A stretch of DNA of 64,000 nucleotides from assembly GCA_002402105.1 (NCBI GenBank), contig NVVD01000001.1:637345-701344 (forward strand). The letters run 5' to 3'. This DNA comes from Candidatus Cloacimonadota bacterium. Its GTDB lineage: Bacteria; Muiribacteriota; UBA6191. Of this stretch, positions 28,101 to 35,431 are shown piece after piece. The notes under the pieces were generated by a model. That model saw nothing but the letters and a program-made list of their open reading frames with translations, was not told where the DNA came from and searched no databases. Both the position numbers and the translations under genes were made by a program. The stretch's first letter is position 1; every line of letters starts with the position of its first letter.

Positions 28101-30806
28101 TCTGATGTAACAGACTCTATATTTGGTCAAGTTGCTATTGAATCTATTTTTAATTCAGAAACATCATCATTTGAAACCTTGATAGAAGAAGAAACAAGTA
28201 ACTTTGGTACTTTTGAAGAAACAACTTTGATGTCAGGTGTAATTAGATATGATGGACAATATGAGCTTATAACTTTTGTTAATGATAGTTTTTACTTGTT
28301 AGGTAAAACTTTAGATAGTGATCATGTTTTATTAAAAACTACTGATTTTATCAATGTTGACTCTTACTTTTTATTAGATGAAGTAAGTGATTTTGTAAAA
28401 GAAAATGAATCTAGTTTTTTAACTTATGATGAAGAAACTAATAGTTTATTGATGGGTATTAGATCATTTCAAAAAGCTTACCTATATCAATTTGACATAA
28501 ATAGCCCAGCAGAGCCTACAATTTTATTTACTCAAGATGTAACATTAAACAGTGAGCTAATCACTTTTGATGATGATAGACCAGAGTATCTAAACTCTAG
28601 TGGTCTTTATGGTTTTTTTGCAGCATATTATTTTGGTGGTAAATTATATGTTGGTTTAAATACTAGTGATACACAAAGTGGAGGTGTTGTTGTAGAGATG
28701 CAATCTACACCATTTGCAAATCAAGATGAAGACTCAAGTTCAATCATTCATAAAGCTTATTTTAAGCCACATATCGGAAGACCAAGCCATCAGTTTTTTG
28801 AAAAATATTCTTTAAAGCTAAAAGCAGATATAAATACAAATGCTACAAAATCTATTTTAAATCAAAATGGTCGTTTGTTTAAGCTAGATTTTGCAAACAA
28901 TTTAGTAGAGATTATTGACAATATTCAAAGCCCAATTTTAGTAAAGCAAGAGCAAACATCTGATGTAGCTCAAGGTTTAGTAAAAGCTTATGATCCATTT
29001 GATTTTCACCAAGAAATTAGACAGATGGTGGCAAATTATTCAAAATTAGATCAAGGTTTAATACTTGGTTTAGAGGATGGTAGTGTCGCTTATTATAACT
29101 TAAATCAAATGAAAATTTACCCTTGTAAAGTGATTGAAAAGTATAGAGAAATTAAGCAAAGTACAGATGGTCTTTCTACTTTAGTTTCAAATGATTTAGG
29201 ACAAATTTATAAATTAAATATGCAATTAGGTACAGACTACTGTGGAGCTTCTTTAAAGGTGACTTTACCTAAAACTAGCTTTAACTCAGGGCATTTTAGT
29301 TTTGCTGAGATTGATTTTCAAAATATTTATTTATCTTATGATAATCAAATTACTCTTTATGATAGAGCTTCAAAGCAATCAACAGAGATAGTTAGCTTTA
29401 CGGACTCTTTAACTAGGTTTAATTTAAGTTTACAAGATGGTTTACTCTATTATTTAAAAAGTATTGGTGTAGAGTTTGAAACAAAACAGTTTTTTAGTTT
29501 AGACCCTACCTCAGGTCAAGAGACATTTATACAAGGTGATGTAAAACAGGTATATCGTAAAGATGGTTTGTTTTTCTTGCTAACATCGAATGCTTTATTT
29601 AGTTACGACCCAAACACCACTAATAAAAAACAAGAGTTAAGCCTTTCTTTTGATGGTAAAGGGGCATATGCTAAAGACTCACCATTAAGTGATATTAAAG
29701 CTTATGAGTTGGTAGGCTTTGCTTCTGGTTTAAATAATAATATAGGTTATTTGATACAAAACTTTAGAGGAAACTCCCAAATAAAAAGAGTTGAATTAAG
29801 TAGTTTTCCTAAACCTTCTATTGTAGGATCATCAGAAAACCATGGTGGTTTAAGCATATTAACTAATGGAGATAAAATCACTTTTCAAGTGCAAATGGAT
29901 GGTTCAGACCCAGTAGTTCTTAATGCTAGATATAATGGACAAAAATTAGATTTTTTACAAAAAACATCAGGTTTTTATGAGGCTGATTATTATGTATCAT
30001 CAAGGTCAATACCACAAACTTTAGCTACGTCTTTAGTCGGTTTGAGAGCTATTAACCAATATGGAGAAATTTCAGATATAACCAACATTTTTATAAATGG
30101 AAACTTAGAAATCTCTCCAATAAGTGAAACGATTAGAGATTTAAAACTCTTAAGTGTTAAATTCTCTAGGATAGATACTGGAGTGTTTAATATTATTATG
30201 AGTGTTGAAAATACCAGCTCATCTACTATTGATAATGTAGAGTATGAGTTTTTATCTAAACAGATTTCGTTTAAAACTTCAGCAGCAATAGCTTTACAGC
30301 CAAAAGAGCTAAAAACTGTTGAGTATGTGTTAGATAGAGCTATAGTGTTTCCTACTTTAGGTGGTTTTTTTCCGATCAGAAGTCATTTAAGAGTTGGAGT
30401 TTTACCTCAAGTTGGTAGGACAAATAGTTTTTATGATGAAAGAGGCGCTGATAATTATGCTTATGTTAGTGAAAATCAAGCACCTAAGTTGATACCAAGG
30501 TTTTTTAGTTTTGATTTTAATAACGAAACAGATTTAACTCTATCTCAAACTAATGGGGTACAGACTCTCTTTTTATTTAAAGAAGATGATTCTAATACTT
30601 CTGACTTAATAATAAATCAAATTAATAGTAATACAGAGCTTATTGTTACAATTACAGTTACAAATGTACTACATGAAGGTCGTGATACAATTAGAATAGA
30701 TTTCTTTCCGGTAGGTTTAGCTAATGACTTAGTTTTTGAAATTGAGGTAGAAGACTTAGAAGGTTTATCAAATACTTATAAGTTTAATATAAATATAGAG
30801 CAATAA
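22140..30806 (+). CDS. 2888-residue exported multidomain surface protein
   Basis: I chose the ATG at 22140, preceded by GTGGGG as ribosome binding site; a GTG two codons earlier is possible. A signal peptide covers about residues 1-25. Two N-terminal repeats of a Trp-rich module follow (GVWSIKNDMWSFW...GYHVVG and SYFDKKLKAWVSW...SFWVYTN), resembling the GWN-type domain of other surface proteins. Four chitobiase C-terminal-like beta-sandwich repeats of about 90 residues follow at about residues 440, 529, 620 and 709, each with a YxxDGSxP-type motif (FYTLDGSNP, FYSLDGST, FYSTDSSA, FYTIDGSTP). The next 2000 residues are rich in short strands with repeated LYxxDxxTG-like turns, suggesting one or more beta-propellers. 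There is no C-terminal sorting domain or membrane anchor that I recognise. Probably cell-surface or secreted, adhesive or glycan-binding. A terminator follows. Confidence 0.75.
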   Translation: MKFLLNVMTFFVLQTFITCGLSVASINLDSLKLSKNGFVGVWSIKNDMWSFWSKDKRFSDKVSYLDSLQTIKAGFGYHVVGQYQKEIRQIISDNQKEVSVLIEKSGWAYVNLSNKSTFTFKENRLNGIKEISYFDKKLKAWVSWKLTSLEGTFEIPKKQSFWVYTNKDSVSIGSDNKELINIKGNVKLKTTNVRPELSFNLGSEHIEKRTKNLFVLHKESNKEGFYLDVNSFHSKGVHLDYLKIEQIEAKNKNLIFSKRNYSKSFTNERVFVNPKFGDRLEFIITTKVLHSDVKQSRFFVEVKDQRLTSLKRLFNNLKRTTRLRSTNLLSANEIDMIELSVSGEGIEPTRVETYPANTTDANITIIAGPQRTFLVRFIDILGDVIKEASTTVDVSNTINSPLSLQVKDLGFTALNLSHQAGQYGDAFDLQMSISSGKLFYTLDGSNPKLNTSIVFEASTTSIHIDASIVLKVFIKEDGGRRSGVFTHNYELGGTPTVDLEVLSKSYQNQFLAPAVLKFTSNFANTKVFYSLDGSTVSTVSDFGTVPFSVVVTNSNLISYFGLSSLGEQSQQKTTEVFLLNSSFSLAPNVESLISGDLFNNKYFFPVDILFESNLPETKVFYSTDSSAVTTLSSFEIAPFHLTINENTNIKYFAKSVVDIQSDLSQLEILGHEANAISADIAIAFSSPEISGHYTFPMTATFTGFLNVKVFYTIDGSTPTTSSSSAIVPFDLMLTQASNIKWFGSVSESIISTTQSIDLLELSDGFYETRDTYISANGVRVFSGNLLGGETLNLLIDGVDSSSLVQLSADGLSYHYEITPDSNSNEIVFKILNQNNDELALFNNVINNPILNHVFGGPSYGLPSQYFSMNLVGGYGSAAYNYETEEKVFYNSMSGSLIKVNKSSTVSLVRNFGDLAIFNELGDIGPSIDYTNNDQLESFEKFSKRSGVVSARGLEYVFTTLNWLNDPVSLVHEGQNYQSYLATKIYKYNGQNLSSIAGLEPQSSVSFLNIVDLIGTSQSFVATHTYLGDEVAKVVQLQDRVLFVAGTSIFEISINGQLSWLMGASFESFLSGSLIAMQSINWQLRAFEKTGVNSIMISALVSDVSIPLTSGLAQYIPMKIYQLTQSLDSSFITSEKYTIGDNLISLDYLKDNIPAAQMPASILVNGEYHDVIESFSFSQNKVYFIVRDSRSIDASLLDFPNHLYSMDVETGLLKQELNPTFGFVQELSSPLNELKKAPNEMLTMGDEILFVYLNELDRNASSNNSSPSTGGTTGIINSIGSASSNNNVGLELGLLNPSTNNVSLLMDDESELVLNFKTEILLTNGSLYTLREEFDHSVATFSTQIIKKDYFKSIDENEENSIFEIPFGITINKLIYHSFAKKLLGLTSSLEGSMLTSFTFDSKKSNSLSTSASVFIQNFPNALSTMTPLISGASEISDMNTLAFASGNNLTLNQISLPRAEYLEIIADDTSSNILIKIKVLNDLQLYRVDINTLEVQSIVDFSIGLPSNDGQVVLDFDAIELAQFVGDVVFLIHKGSVYKLNISSQNLDVLHISESTDIVNAQSIPDKSSPLFVQDLTFSKDVSHDLYTIFNYPENGQINISGISKGIPRLNNVIFSFVRSEFQNVAVEAEFDFDQKTIQQLVQESWSTLDEQKKILIKDIPNFIAMSLSDVKFKSSFQGIYLQSSGFFNTQLLALDPRPIISSDLLISNVHSLSGSTNLVAHDVIEFNYQTNNNENIDFHATIGSEVVEFNNGIASLELGSFVGNFNTNILAGAVGIDLLGRKTKVFQGLNIALSYEQSILDFVPQTSTITIESSLVEPLVFQSSYDFSLKSTPFSTLAIVILRANGAIVEVKQFPLHSRDDFTETFIHLDVPDGVDQIVIEIANPNGNSGSPLVYDLKVMRLTTISGAFGTGYGADHSNIEPIRLLKRNSAGGVPFLLSEKSNSDFDLKSHDLFKITENNTIEGSSYFAAFVDEFGDDAFEKILGYSDVTDSIFGQVAIESIFNSETSSFETLIEEETSNFGTFEETTLMSGVIRYDGQYELITFVNDSFYLLGKTLDSDHVLLKTTDFINVDSYFLLDEVSDFVKENESSFLTYDEETNSLLMGIRSFQKAYLYQFDINSPAEPTILFTQDVTLNSELITFDDDRPEYLNSSGLYGFFAAYYFGGKLYVGLNTSDTQSGGVVVEMQSTPFANQDEDSSSIIHKAYFKPHIGRPSHQFFEKYSLKLKADINTNATKSILNQNGRLFKLDFANNLVEIIDNIQSPILVKQEQTSDVAQGLVKAYDPFDFHQEIRQMVANYSKLDQGLILGLEDGSVAYYNLNQMKIYPCKVIEKYREIKQSTDGLSTLVSNDLGQIYKLNMQLGTDYCGASLKVTLPKTSFNSGHFSFAEIDFQNIYLSYDNQITLYDRASKQSTEIVSFTDSLTRFNLSLQDGLLYYLKSIGVEFETKQFFSLDPTSGQETFIQGDVKQVYRKDGLFFLLTSNALFSYDPNTTNKKQELSLSFDGKGAYAKDSPLSDIKAYELVGFASGLNNNIGYLIQNFRGNSQIKRVELSSFPKPSIVGSSENHGGLSILTNGDKITFQVQMDGSDPVVLNARYNGQKLDFLQKTSGFYEADYYVSSRSIPQTLATSLVGLRAINQYGEISDITNIFINGNLEISPISETIRDLKLLSVKFSRIDTGVFNIIMSVENTSSSTIDNVEYEFLSKQISFKTSAAIALQPKELKTVEYVLDRAIVFPTLGGFFPIRSHLRVGVLPQVGRTNSFYDERGADNYAYVSENQAPKLIPRFFSFDFNNETDLTLSQTNGVQTLFLFKEDDSNTSDLIINQINSNTELIVTITVTNVLHEGRDTIRIDFFPVGLANDLVFEIEVEDLEGLSNTYKFNINIEQ

Positions 30807-30830
30807 TTTATTTAGATACTTGCCAAAATA

Positions 30831-30876
30831 AAAATTGTAGTTAAGCTATTAATACCTAATTTAACTACAATTTTTT
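30831..30876 (+). terminator. Intrinsic terminator after the giant surface protein
   Basis: A perfect 14-base stem, AAAATTGTAGTTAA (30831-30844) and TTAACTACAATTTT (30861-30874), with a 16-base loop, running into six T residues. It separates the giant protein from the carboxypeptidase gene 16 bases later. Confidence 0.8.
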
Positions 30877-30891
30877 GCATTCGGAGAATAA

Positions 30892-32286
30892 ATGAAAAAA
30901 CTAGCTATATCTGCTCTTATCTTGTTAAATACAGCATCTGTAATGGCAGCACCCATTATGAGAGTGCCAAATACAGCATCCTCAAGATCTGTAATTAATC
31001 AATTAAGTTTAGACTATACTAGCCGAACCCCTGAATACATTGAATTTGTCTATGATGAAAGAGCAAAACAAAGTCTTATTGATTTAGGCAATGGCAATGC
31101 CTCTTTTTTTAAAAAAACTGATATTACAAACAAAGATGCTGATGCGCAATTTGATGAGCTAAGAAAGTTAAATGACTTAGGTATTTATCATACTTATCAA
31201 GAGATTGTAAATGAGTTAACTCAATACTCAAAAAATTATGCAAATATTGCTAATTTAATTGAAGTTGGTACAACTTTTGAGGGTCGCACTATTTACGGTA
31301 TTGAAATCGGTAATAAATCAACTAAAGATAAGGTTCCATTTTTAATTATGGGTACGCATCATGCAAGGGAGTGGATTGCCTCTGAGGTGCCTATGGCATC
31401 AATTAAAGACCTTTTAGAGTCTTATACTAGTGATGACCAAGCAAAATCTATTGTGGATACTTCTACTATTGTCTATGTACCGATGTTAAATGTTGATGGT
31501 GGCATATACTCTCGTACTTCAAAAGCAATGTGGAGAAAAAACAGAAACGCTAATAATAAGGGTGGAGTTGGAGTAGATAATAACCGTAATTATGAGTATA
31601 AATGGGGAGTGAGTGGTGCTTCGTCATCACCATGGTCTGATACTTATAAAGGTGAGACTCCAATGTCTGAAAACGAGAATCAAGCGATTGATAAACTTTA
31701 TCAAAAATATAAATTTAAAAGTGCAGTTTCTTTTCATTCATATTCAGAGCTAGTTTTGTGGCCTTGGGGCTACACATCTGCTATTCAGTGTAAAGATAAT
31801 GAAATTTTTGAAAAAATTGGTACTGGTATGAGCAAAATTATGGGATATCGCCCTATGCAGTCTGCTGATTTATACCCAGCAGCTGGAGATTCAGACGATT
31901 ATTTATATGCTAAATATGGAGTACTTGCTTATACGATTGAGTTAGGTACAAGATTTGTACCGAGTGAATCAAGAGTACCAATAATCAATGCTAAAGGCTC
32001 TAAGGCTTTAAGATACTTTTTTGAAAATGCCAGAAACCCATTTAAAGATGTTGTAGATACAAAAGAGTATAAAGTACTAAAATCTTTAGAGTACACAGTT
32101 TATGCCTTAGAAAGATCAGAACTTGATGAGTCAACTTTACAAGATGCTTACGAAAAACTAGCTAAGTTTTCTAAAAAAGAAAGAGAACATGGTATGAGTA
32201 CTTTAAAGATGAAATTCAGAGTAAAAAAACATATTGAAAGTGATTTAAAAGCTTATAGTAGGTATAAAAAGCAAAATCAAGAATAA
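30892..32286 (+). CDS. Secreted zinc carboxypeptidase (peptidase M14)
   Basis: A 464-residue M14 metallocarboxypeptidase with a signal peptide (1-20, SVMAA). A propeptide-like N-terminal part of about 90 residues is followed by the catalytic domain (about 98-385). Zinc ligands are H157 and E160 (HHAREWI) and H282 (SFHSYSELVLWPWGY). The catalytic general base is E350 (YTIELGTRF), and the substrate-binding Arg/Asn region is MWRKNRN...NNRNY. All key residues are present, so it should be active, removing C-terminal residues from proteins or peptides outside the cytoplasm. A basic helical tail of about 70 residues follows. GGAG precedes the ATG. An intrinsic terminator from the previous gene lies between, so it must have its own promoter, which I could not identify. 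Confidence 0.9.
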   Translation: MKKLAISALILLNTASVMAAPIMRVPNTASSRSVINQLSLDYTSRTPEYIEFVYDERAKQSLIDLGNGNASFFKKTDITNKDADAQFDELRKLNDLGIYHTYQEIVNELTQYSKNYANIANLIEVGTTFEGRTIYGIEIGNKSTKDKVPFLIMGTHHAREWIASEVPMASIKDLLESYTSDDQAKSIVDTSTIVYVPMLNVDGGIYSRTSKAMWRKNRNANNKGGVGVDNNRNYEYKWGVSGASSSPWSDTYKGETPMSENENQAIDKLYQKYKFKSAVSFHSYSELVLWPWGYTSAIQCKDNEIFEKIGTGMSKIMGYRPMQSADLYPAAGDSDDYLYAKYGVLAYTIELGTRFVPSESRVPIINAKGSKALRYFFENARNPFKDVVDTKEYKVLKSLEYTVYALERSELDESTLQDAYEKLAKFSKKEREHGMSTLKMKFRVKKHIESDLKAYSRYKKQNQE

Positions 32287-32314
32287 AATACTAGATCTAA
32301 AATCTACAGGGTTT

Positions 32315-33454
32315 TTAGCTCTTTGAATTATTGTTTACTAAAAGAATTTTAGCTGATTGTAATAAGTCCTTTATATCATTTTCCATATTTAAAGATTTTA
32401 AAATTTCTTGAGTAAAAATAGTGTTATCAAGGTCTTCAAATACAATGGGCAAACTCAAACAATTATACCTGCTACTAGAGTTCATCATTTGTAAATGAAG
32501 ATGTGGCGTTAAAGAGCCAGCACCAGAGTTGCCACACTGTGCAATTTTATTTCCTTTTTTTATTGTTTGTCCTGTTTCAACAATGATTGAATTACAGTTT
32601 AGATGACAATAGAGAATGAACTCTTGGTTTCCATGGTCAATTAGTACGAAATTTCCTCCTCCTAATTGTAAAGAAGGTAATTTACTTCTCCACTGAGAGA
32701 TATGTTTCATAGTTAAGTCTGGATGAAATGGTTTGGGGTTATCTGGTAAACCATCAGCTATCTGGACGACTTTACCATCTGCACATGAAAAAATGTCTTT
32801 TTGAAAGCAATAATGGTCTTCATTTTTTGAATTAGTTTTTGACCTTTCTTTTTGTTCTTTATTTAAAGTAATAAAATCTATTCCAAATTCTGCACCGTCT
32901 AAAAACCTGTGCCCCCATAAATCCCAAGGGTCTCCTAAAATGGCTAGAGCTCCTTTCATTGGTGATGAAAAAGAGTTTTTTTGCTTATAATCTAAGAGTG
33001 AAAAAGTTTCACTATAGATAGAGCTTTTTGTATAAATGCGTATTTCGATATTTTTGGGTTTGCTCGGATGATGACATTCTAAGTAAATCTTTGAAATAAA
33101 TAGAGATTCGGATGGTAGTAGCTCACGTTTTGGTACAATTTTTTTTTGAAAAAAGGGGTCCTCTTCAGCTTGTATTAAAAGTGGAGGAGTTTTTATTGCC
33201 TTTGCACCTTGAGAAACTAATTCATCCAAAATATTACTATTAAAAAAAGACTTTTGAATTTCTTCTTTGTTTGTTTTAAAAATAATCTCGACTTTTAAAA
33301 TCTCAGACGACTTTTTTTCATTATTAGTTAGAATTAAATTATGAATCATTATCGAACTTCGTATTAAAGGGGTTCCCATTACGGAGTGATAATCTTGAAA
33401 TAAGCAAATAACTTCTTTACCTTGTTTTAAGTGAAGAGAAATATTTTTTTTCAT
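32315..33454 (-). CDS. M23 (LytM-fold) peptidase-like protein, altered first zinc ligand
   Basis: A 379-residue protein. The C-terminal half is an M23 domain: GIDF (D193), a DGKVV strand, NFVLIDHG, YCHL (H284), a GQTIKKGNKIAQCGNSG turn and TPHLHL (H318, H320). The usual first zinc ligand is the His four residues before the Asp; here it is Glu (E189). Glu can bind zinc, so activity is possible but unproven. No signal peptide or membrane helix is visible, which is unusual for an enzyme family that cleaves peptidoglycan. A large insertion (about 195-225) separates the two ligand motifs. The N-terminal 165 residues form an unknown, beta-rich domain. The start codon is 4 bases after the upstream gene's stop, so the two are an operon. 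The plus-strand neighbour is M14. Confidence 0.75.
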   Translation of the reverse strand: MKKNISLHLKQGKEVICLFQDYHSVMGTPLIRSSIMIHNLILTNNEKKSSEILKVEIIFKTNKEEIQKSFFNSNILDELVSQGAKAIKTPPLLIQAEEDPFFQKKIVPKRELLPSESLFISKIYLECHHPSKPKNIEIRIYTKSSIYSETFSLLDYKQKNSFSSPMKGALAILGDPWDLWGHRFLDGAEFGIDFITLNKEQKERSKTNSKNEDHYCFQKDIFSCADGKVVQIADGLPDNPKPFHPDLTMKHISQWRSKLPSLQLGGGNFVLIDHGNQEFILYCHLNCNSIIVETGQTIKKGNKIAQCGNSGAGSLTPHLHLQMMNSSSRYNCLSLPIVFEDLDNTIFTQEILKSLNMENDIKDLLQSAKILLVNNNSKS

Positions 33455-33458
33455 TATT

Positions 33459-33992
33459 CTAGCTTTCTTTTCTAAGGATAGTTAATTCATAGCCAAGACG
33501 GCTTCGTGAGTTAAGATGAATATGGTAAGACTGATCCTGAAATTTTAAGATAATAGTTTTACTACTGGATTCAAAATCAAGAATATTGTTTAAAGCAGAG
33601 GCTTCTTTTGAACTGATGCAGCCTAGGTTAACTAAGCAAGCTTGTATGAGTTCTAAAATTTTTTCTATTTGTAGAGTGTTATGGTAATCATTAAATAGTT
33701 TAGAAACAATAGCTATAACAAAAGATTGATCACGAAATAAAGGTGGGAGTTTAATCATTTTACCAGGGTTTAGTTTTCTATAAATCTGGTTTAAGTTAAT
33801 TGGCTCTAGATGATCTTGAATATAATGAAGAGCCTTGCAAAAATTACAGTTTAATATGAGCTCTTGATTACTTGCTTGATTTGTACCTAAAAATTTATAT
33901 TGCGGCTTAGGAAGTATAGGTTCAACTCTTTTAATAACATCATCAATAAAGTTAATTTTTTGATGCAAACTAAATGTTTCAAAAGATTCCAT
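33459..33992 (-). CDS. Hypothetical protein upstream of the M23-like gene
   Basis: A 177-residue cytoplasmic-looking protein of unknown family. The open frame extends back to an ATG at 34100, which would add a hydrophobic leader (FVWFCSISYALTN...IIFLTLWSYL). I prefer the ATG at 33992 because it has a GGAG ribosome binding site (34000-34003) with seven-base spacing, while 34100 has none. The choice decides whether the protein is exported or anchored. The chain has a CNFC pair and several leucine-rich helices, then a short beta-strand C-terminus. Four bases before the M23-like gene, so co-transcribed and perhaps its partner or regulator. Divergent from pepP. Confidence 0.5.
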   Translation of the reverse strand: MESFETFSLHQKINFIDDVIKRVEPILPKPQYKFLGTNQASNQELILNCNFCKALHYIQDHLEPINLNQIYRKLNPGKMIKLPPLFRDQSFVIAIVSKLFNDYHNTLQIEKILELIQACLVNLGCISSKEASALNNILDFESSSKTIILKFQDQSYHIHLNSRSRLGYELTILRKES

Positions 33993-34126
33993 TAAATAGC
34001 TCCATAGGGTTAAGAATATAATTGTGAAACTTACATTTGTTAAAGCATATGATATACTACAAAACCATACAAACCAAATAGCTTTGGTATAATTTCGCAT
34101 ATTTTAAAATATAAATAGAGGGTCAG

Positions 34127-35431
34127 ATGAATAAATTTAAAATAAGACAAAAACAATTAATGAAGTCTTTAGGAGACGGGGCTTTTGTTTTAGTAGGAGC
34201 AACTTTACAAGTTAGAAACTCGGATGTAGATTTTCCATTTCGTCAAAATTCAGATATGAGATATTTGTGTGGTTTTGAAGAGCCAGATTCTATTTTAATT
34301 TTAAGTAAAAAAGGTGATATCATTGAGTCTGCTTTAATTGTTCTGCCTAGTGATAAAGTATCTGAAATTTGGCATGGTAAACGGTTTGGTGTTGATGGTG
34401 CAATTAAGCACTTTGATGTTAATCGTGCTTATTCAAATGTTGATTTAAATTCAGCCCTTGAAAAAGAGCTAACTGGCCATAGTGTTTTACATTATGAATG
34501 GAACGAATCAGAAAGCTTTGATGGCATTATTTTAAAAACTCTAAAAACATTTAAAAATGCATACCGTAAAAATCCGATGTATCCAAAGACTATATCATCT
34601 TATGGTAGGGTTTTATGGCAAATGAGACAACGCAAAAGTCAAGAAGAACAAAACACATTAAAAGTATCTGCAAATATTACAAAAGATGCTCATATTAAGT
34701 CAATGATGGCATTAAAACCAGGCATGAATGAATCAGAAATTTATGCGTTGCTTGAGTATGAATACTTAAAAAATGGTGGTACATCAGGGTACGGTAATAT
34801 CGTAGCTGGTGGTTCAAATGCAACATGCTTACATTATACTAGTAATAATGCTGTTTTAAATGAGGGTGATCTATTATTAATTGACTCTGGTTGTGAAAAA
34901 GATGGTTATACAGCAGATGTTACCAGGTGTTTTCCTGTTGGCGGAAAATTCACTAAAAAAGCAGCCAAGATATATTCAGTTGTTTTAGAAGCAAATAAAA
35001 AAGCGATTGAAAAATGTGTAGTAGGTAACTCATTAAAAGTTGTACATCAAGAGTCTTTAAATGTATTGGTTCAGGGCTTAATTGATTTAAAAATATTAGA
35101 CGGCACTTTAGATGAAAATTTAAAAAGTGAAGAATATAAAAAGTTTTATATGCATAATACTTCTCATTGGTTGGGTATGGATGTTCATGATGTAGGGCTT
35201 TATGATGTAGATGGAGTACCTGTATTATTTGAAGAAGGAATGTGTCTAACAGTAGAACCTGGTTTATATTTTAATTCAGACTTTTCTGGTAGAAATACTG
35301 ACTTTGATGGCATTGGAGTACGAATAGAAGATAATATTATTATTTCTAAAAATGGTCCAATTAATTTAACAGATCATATTTTAAAAGAGATCGGTGAAAT
35401 TGAAAATATGATGGCAGGTTCGTCTCAATGA
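34127..35431 (+). CDS. pepP: Xaa-Pro aminopeptidase (aminopeptidase P)
   Basis: A 434-residue M24 metallopeptidase with an N-terminal aminopeptidase P domain (about 1-135; FPFRQNSDMRYLCGF) and a pita-bread catalytic domain. The five dimetal ligands are all present: D253 (LIDSGCEKDG), D264 (ADVTR), H347 (HNTSHWLGMDVHD), E377 (TVEPGLYF) and E401 (GVRIEDN). It removes N-terminal residues preceding proline in the cytoplasm. Length is normal. GAGGG precedes the ATG. The stop overlaps the start of the FapA-domain gene as ATGA, so this gene heads an operon with the FapA protein, the cyclophilin and the YwqK-type lipoprotein. Confidence 0.95.
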   Translation: MNKFKIRQKQLMKSLGDGAFVLVGATLQVRNSDVDFPFRQNSDMRYLCGFEEPDSILILSKKGDIIESALIVLPSDKVSEIWHGKRFGVDGAIKHFDVNRAYSNVDLNSALEKELTGHSVLHYEWNESESFDGIILKTLKTFKNAYRKNPMYPKTISSYGRVLWQMRQRKSQEEQNTLKVSANITKDAHIKSMMALKPGMNESEIYALLEYEYLKNGGTSGYGNIVAGGSNATCLHYTSNNAVLNEGDLLLIDSGCEKDGYTADVTRCFPVGGKFTKKAAKIYSVVLEANKKAIEKCVVGNSLKVVHQESLNVLVQGLIDLKILDGTLDENLKSEEYKKFYMHNTSHWLGMDVHDVGLYDVDGVPVLFEEGMCLTVEPGLYFNSDFSGRNTDFDGIGVRIEDNIIISKNGPINLTDHILKEIGEIENMMAGSSQ

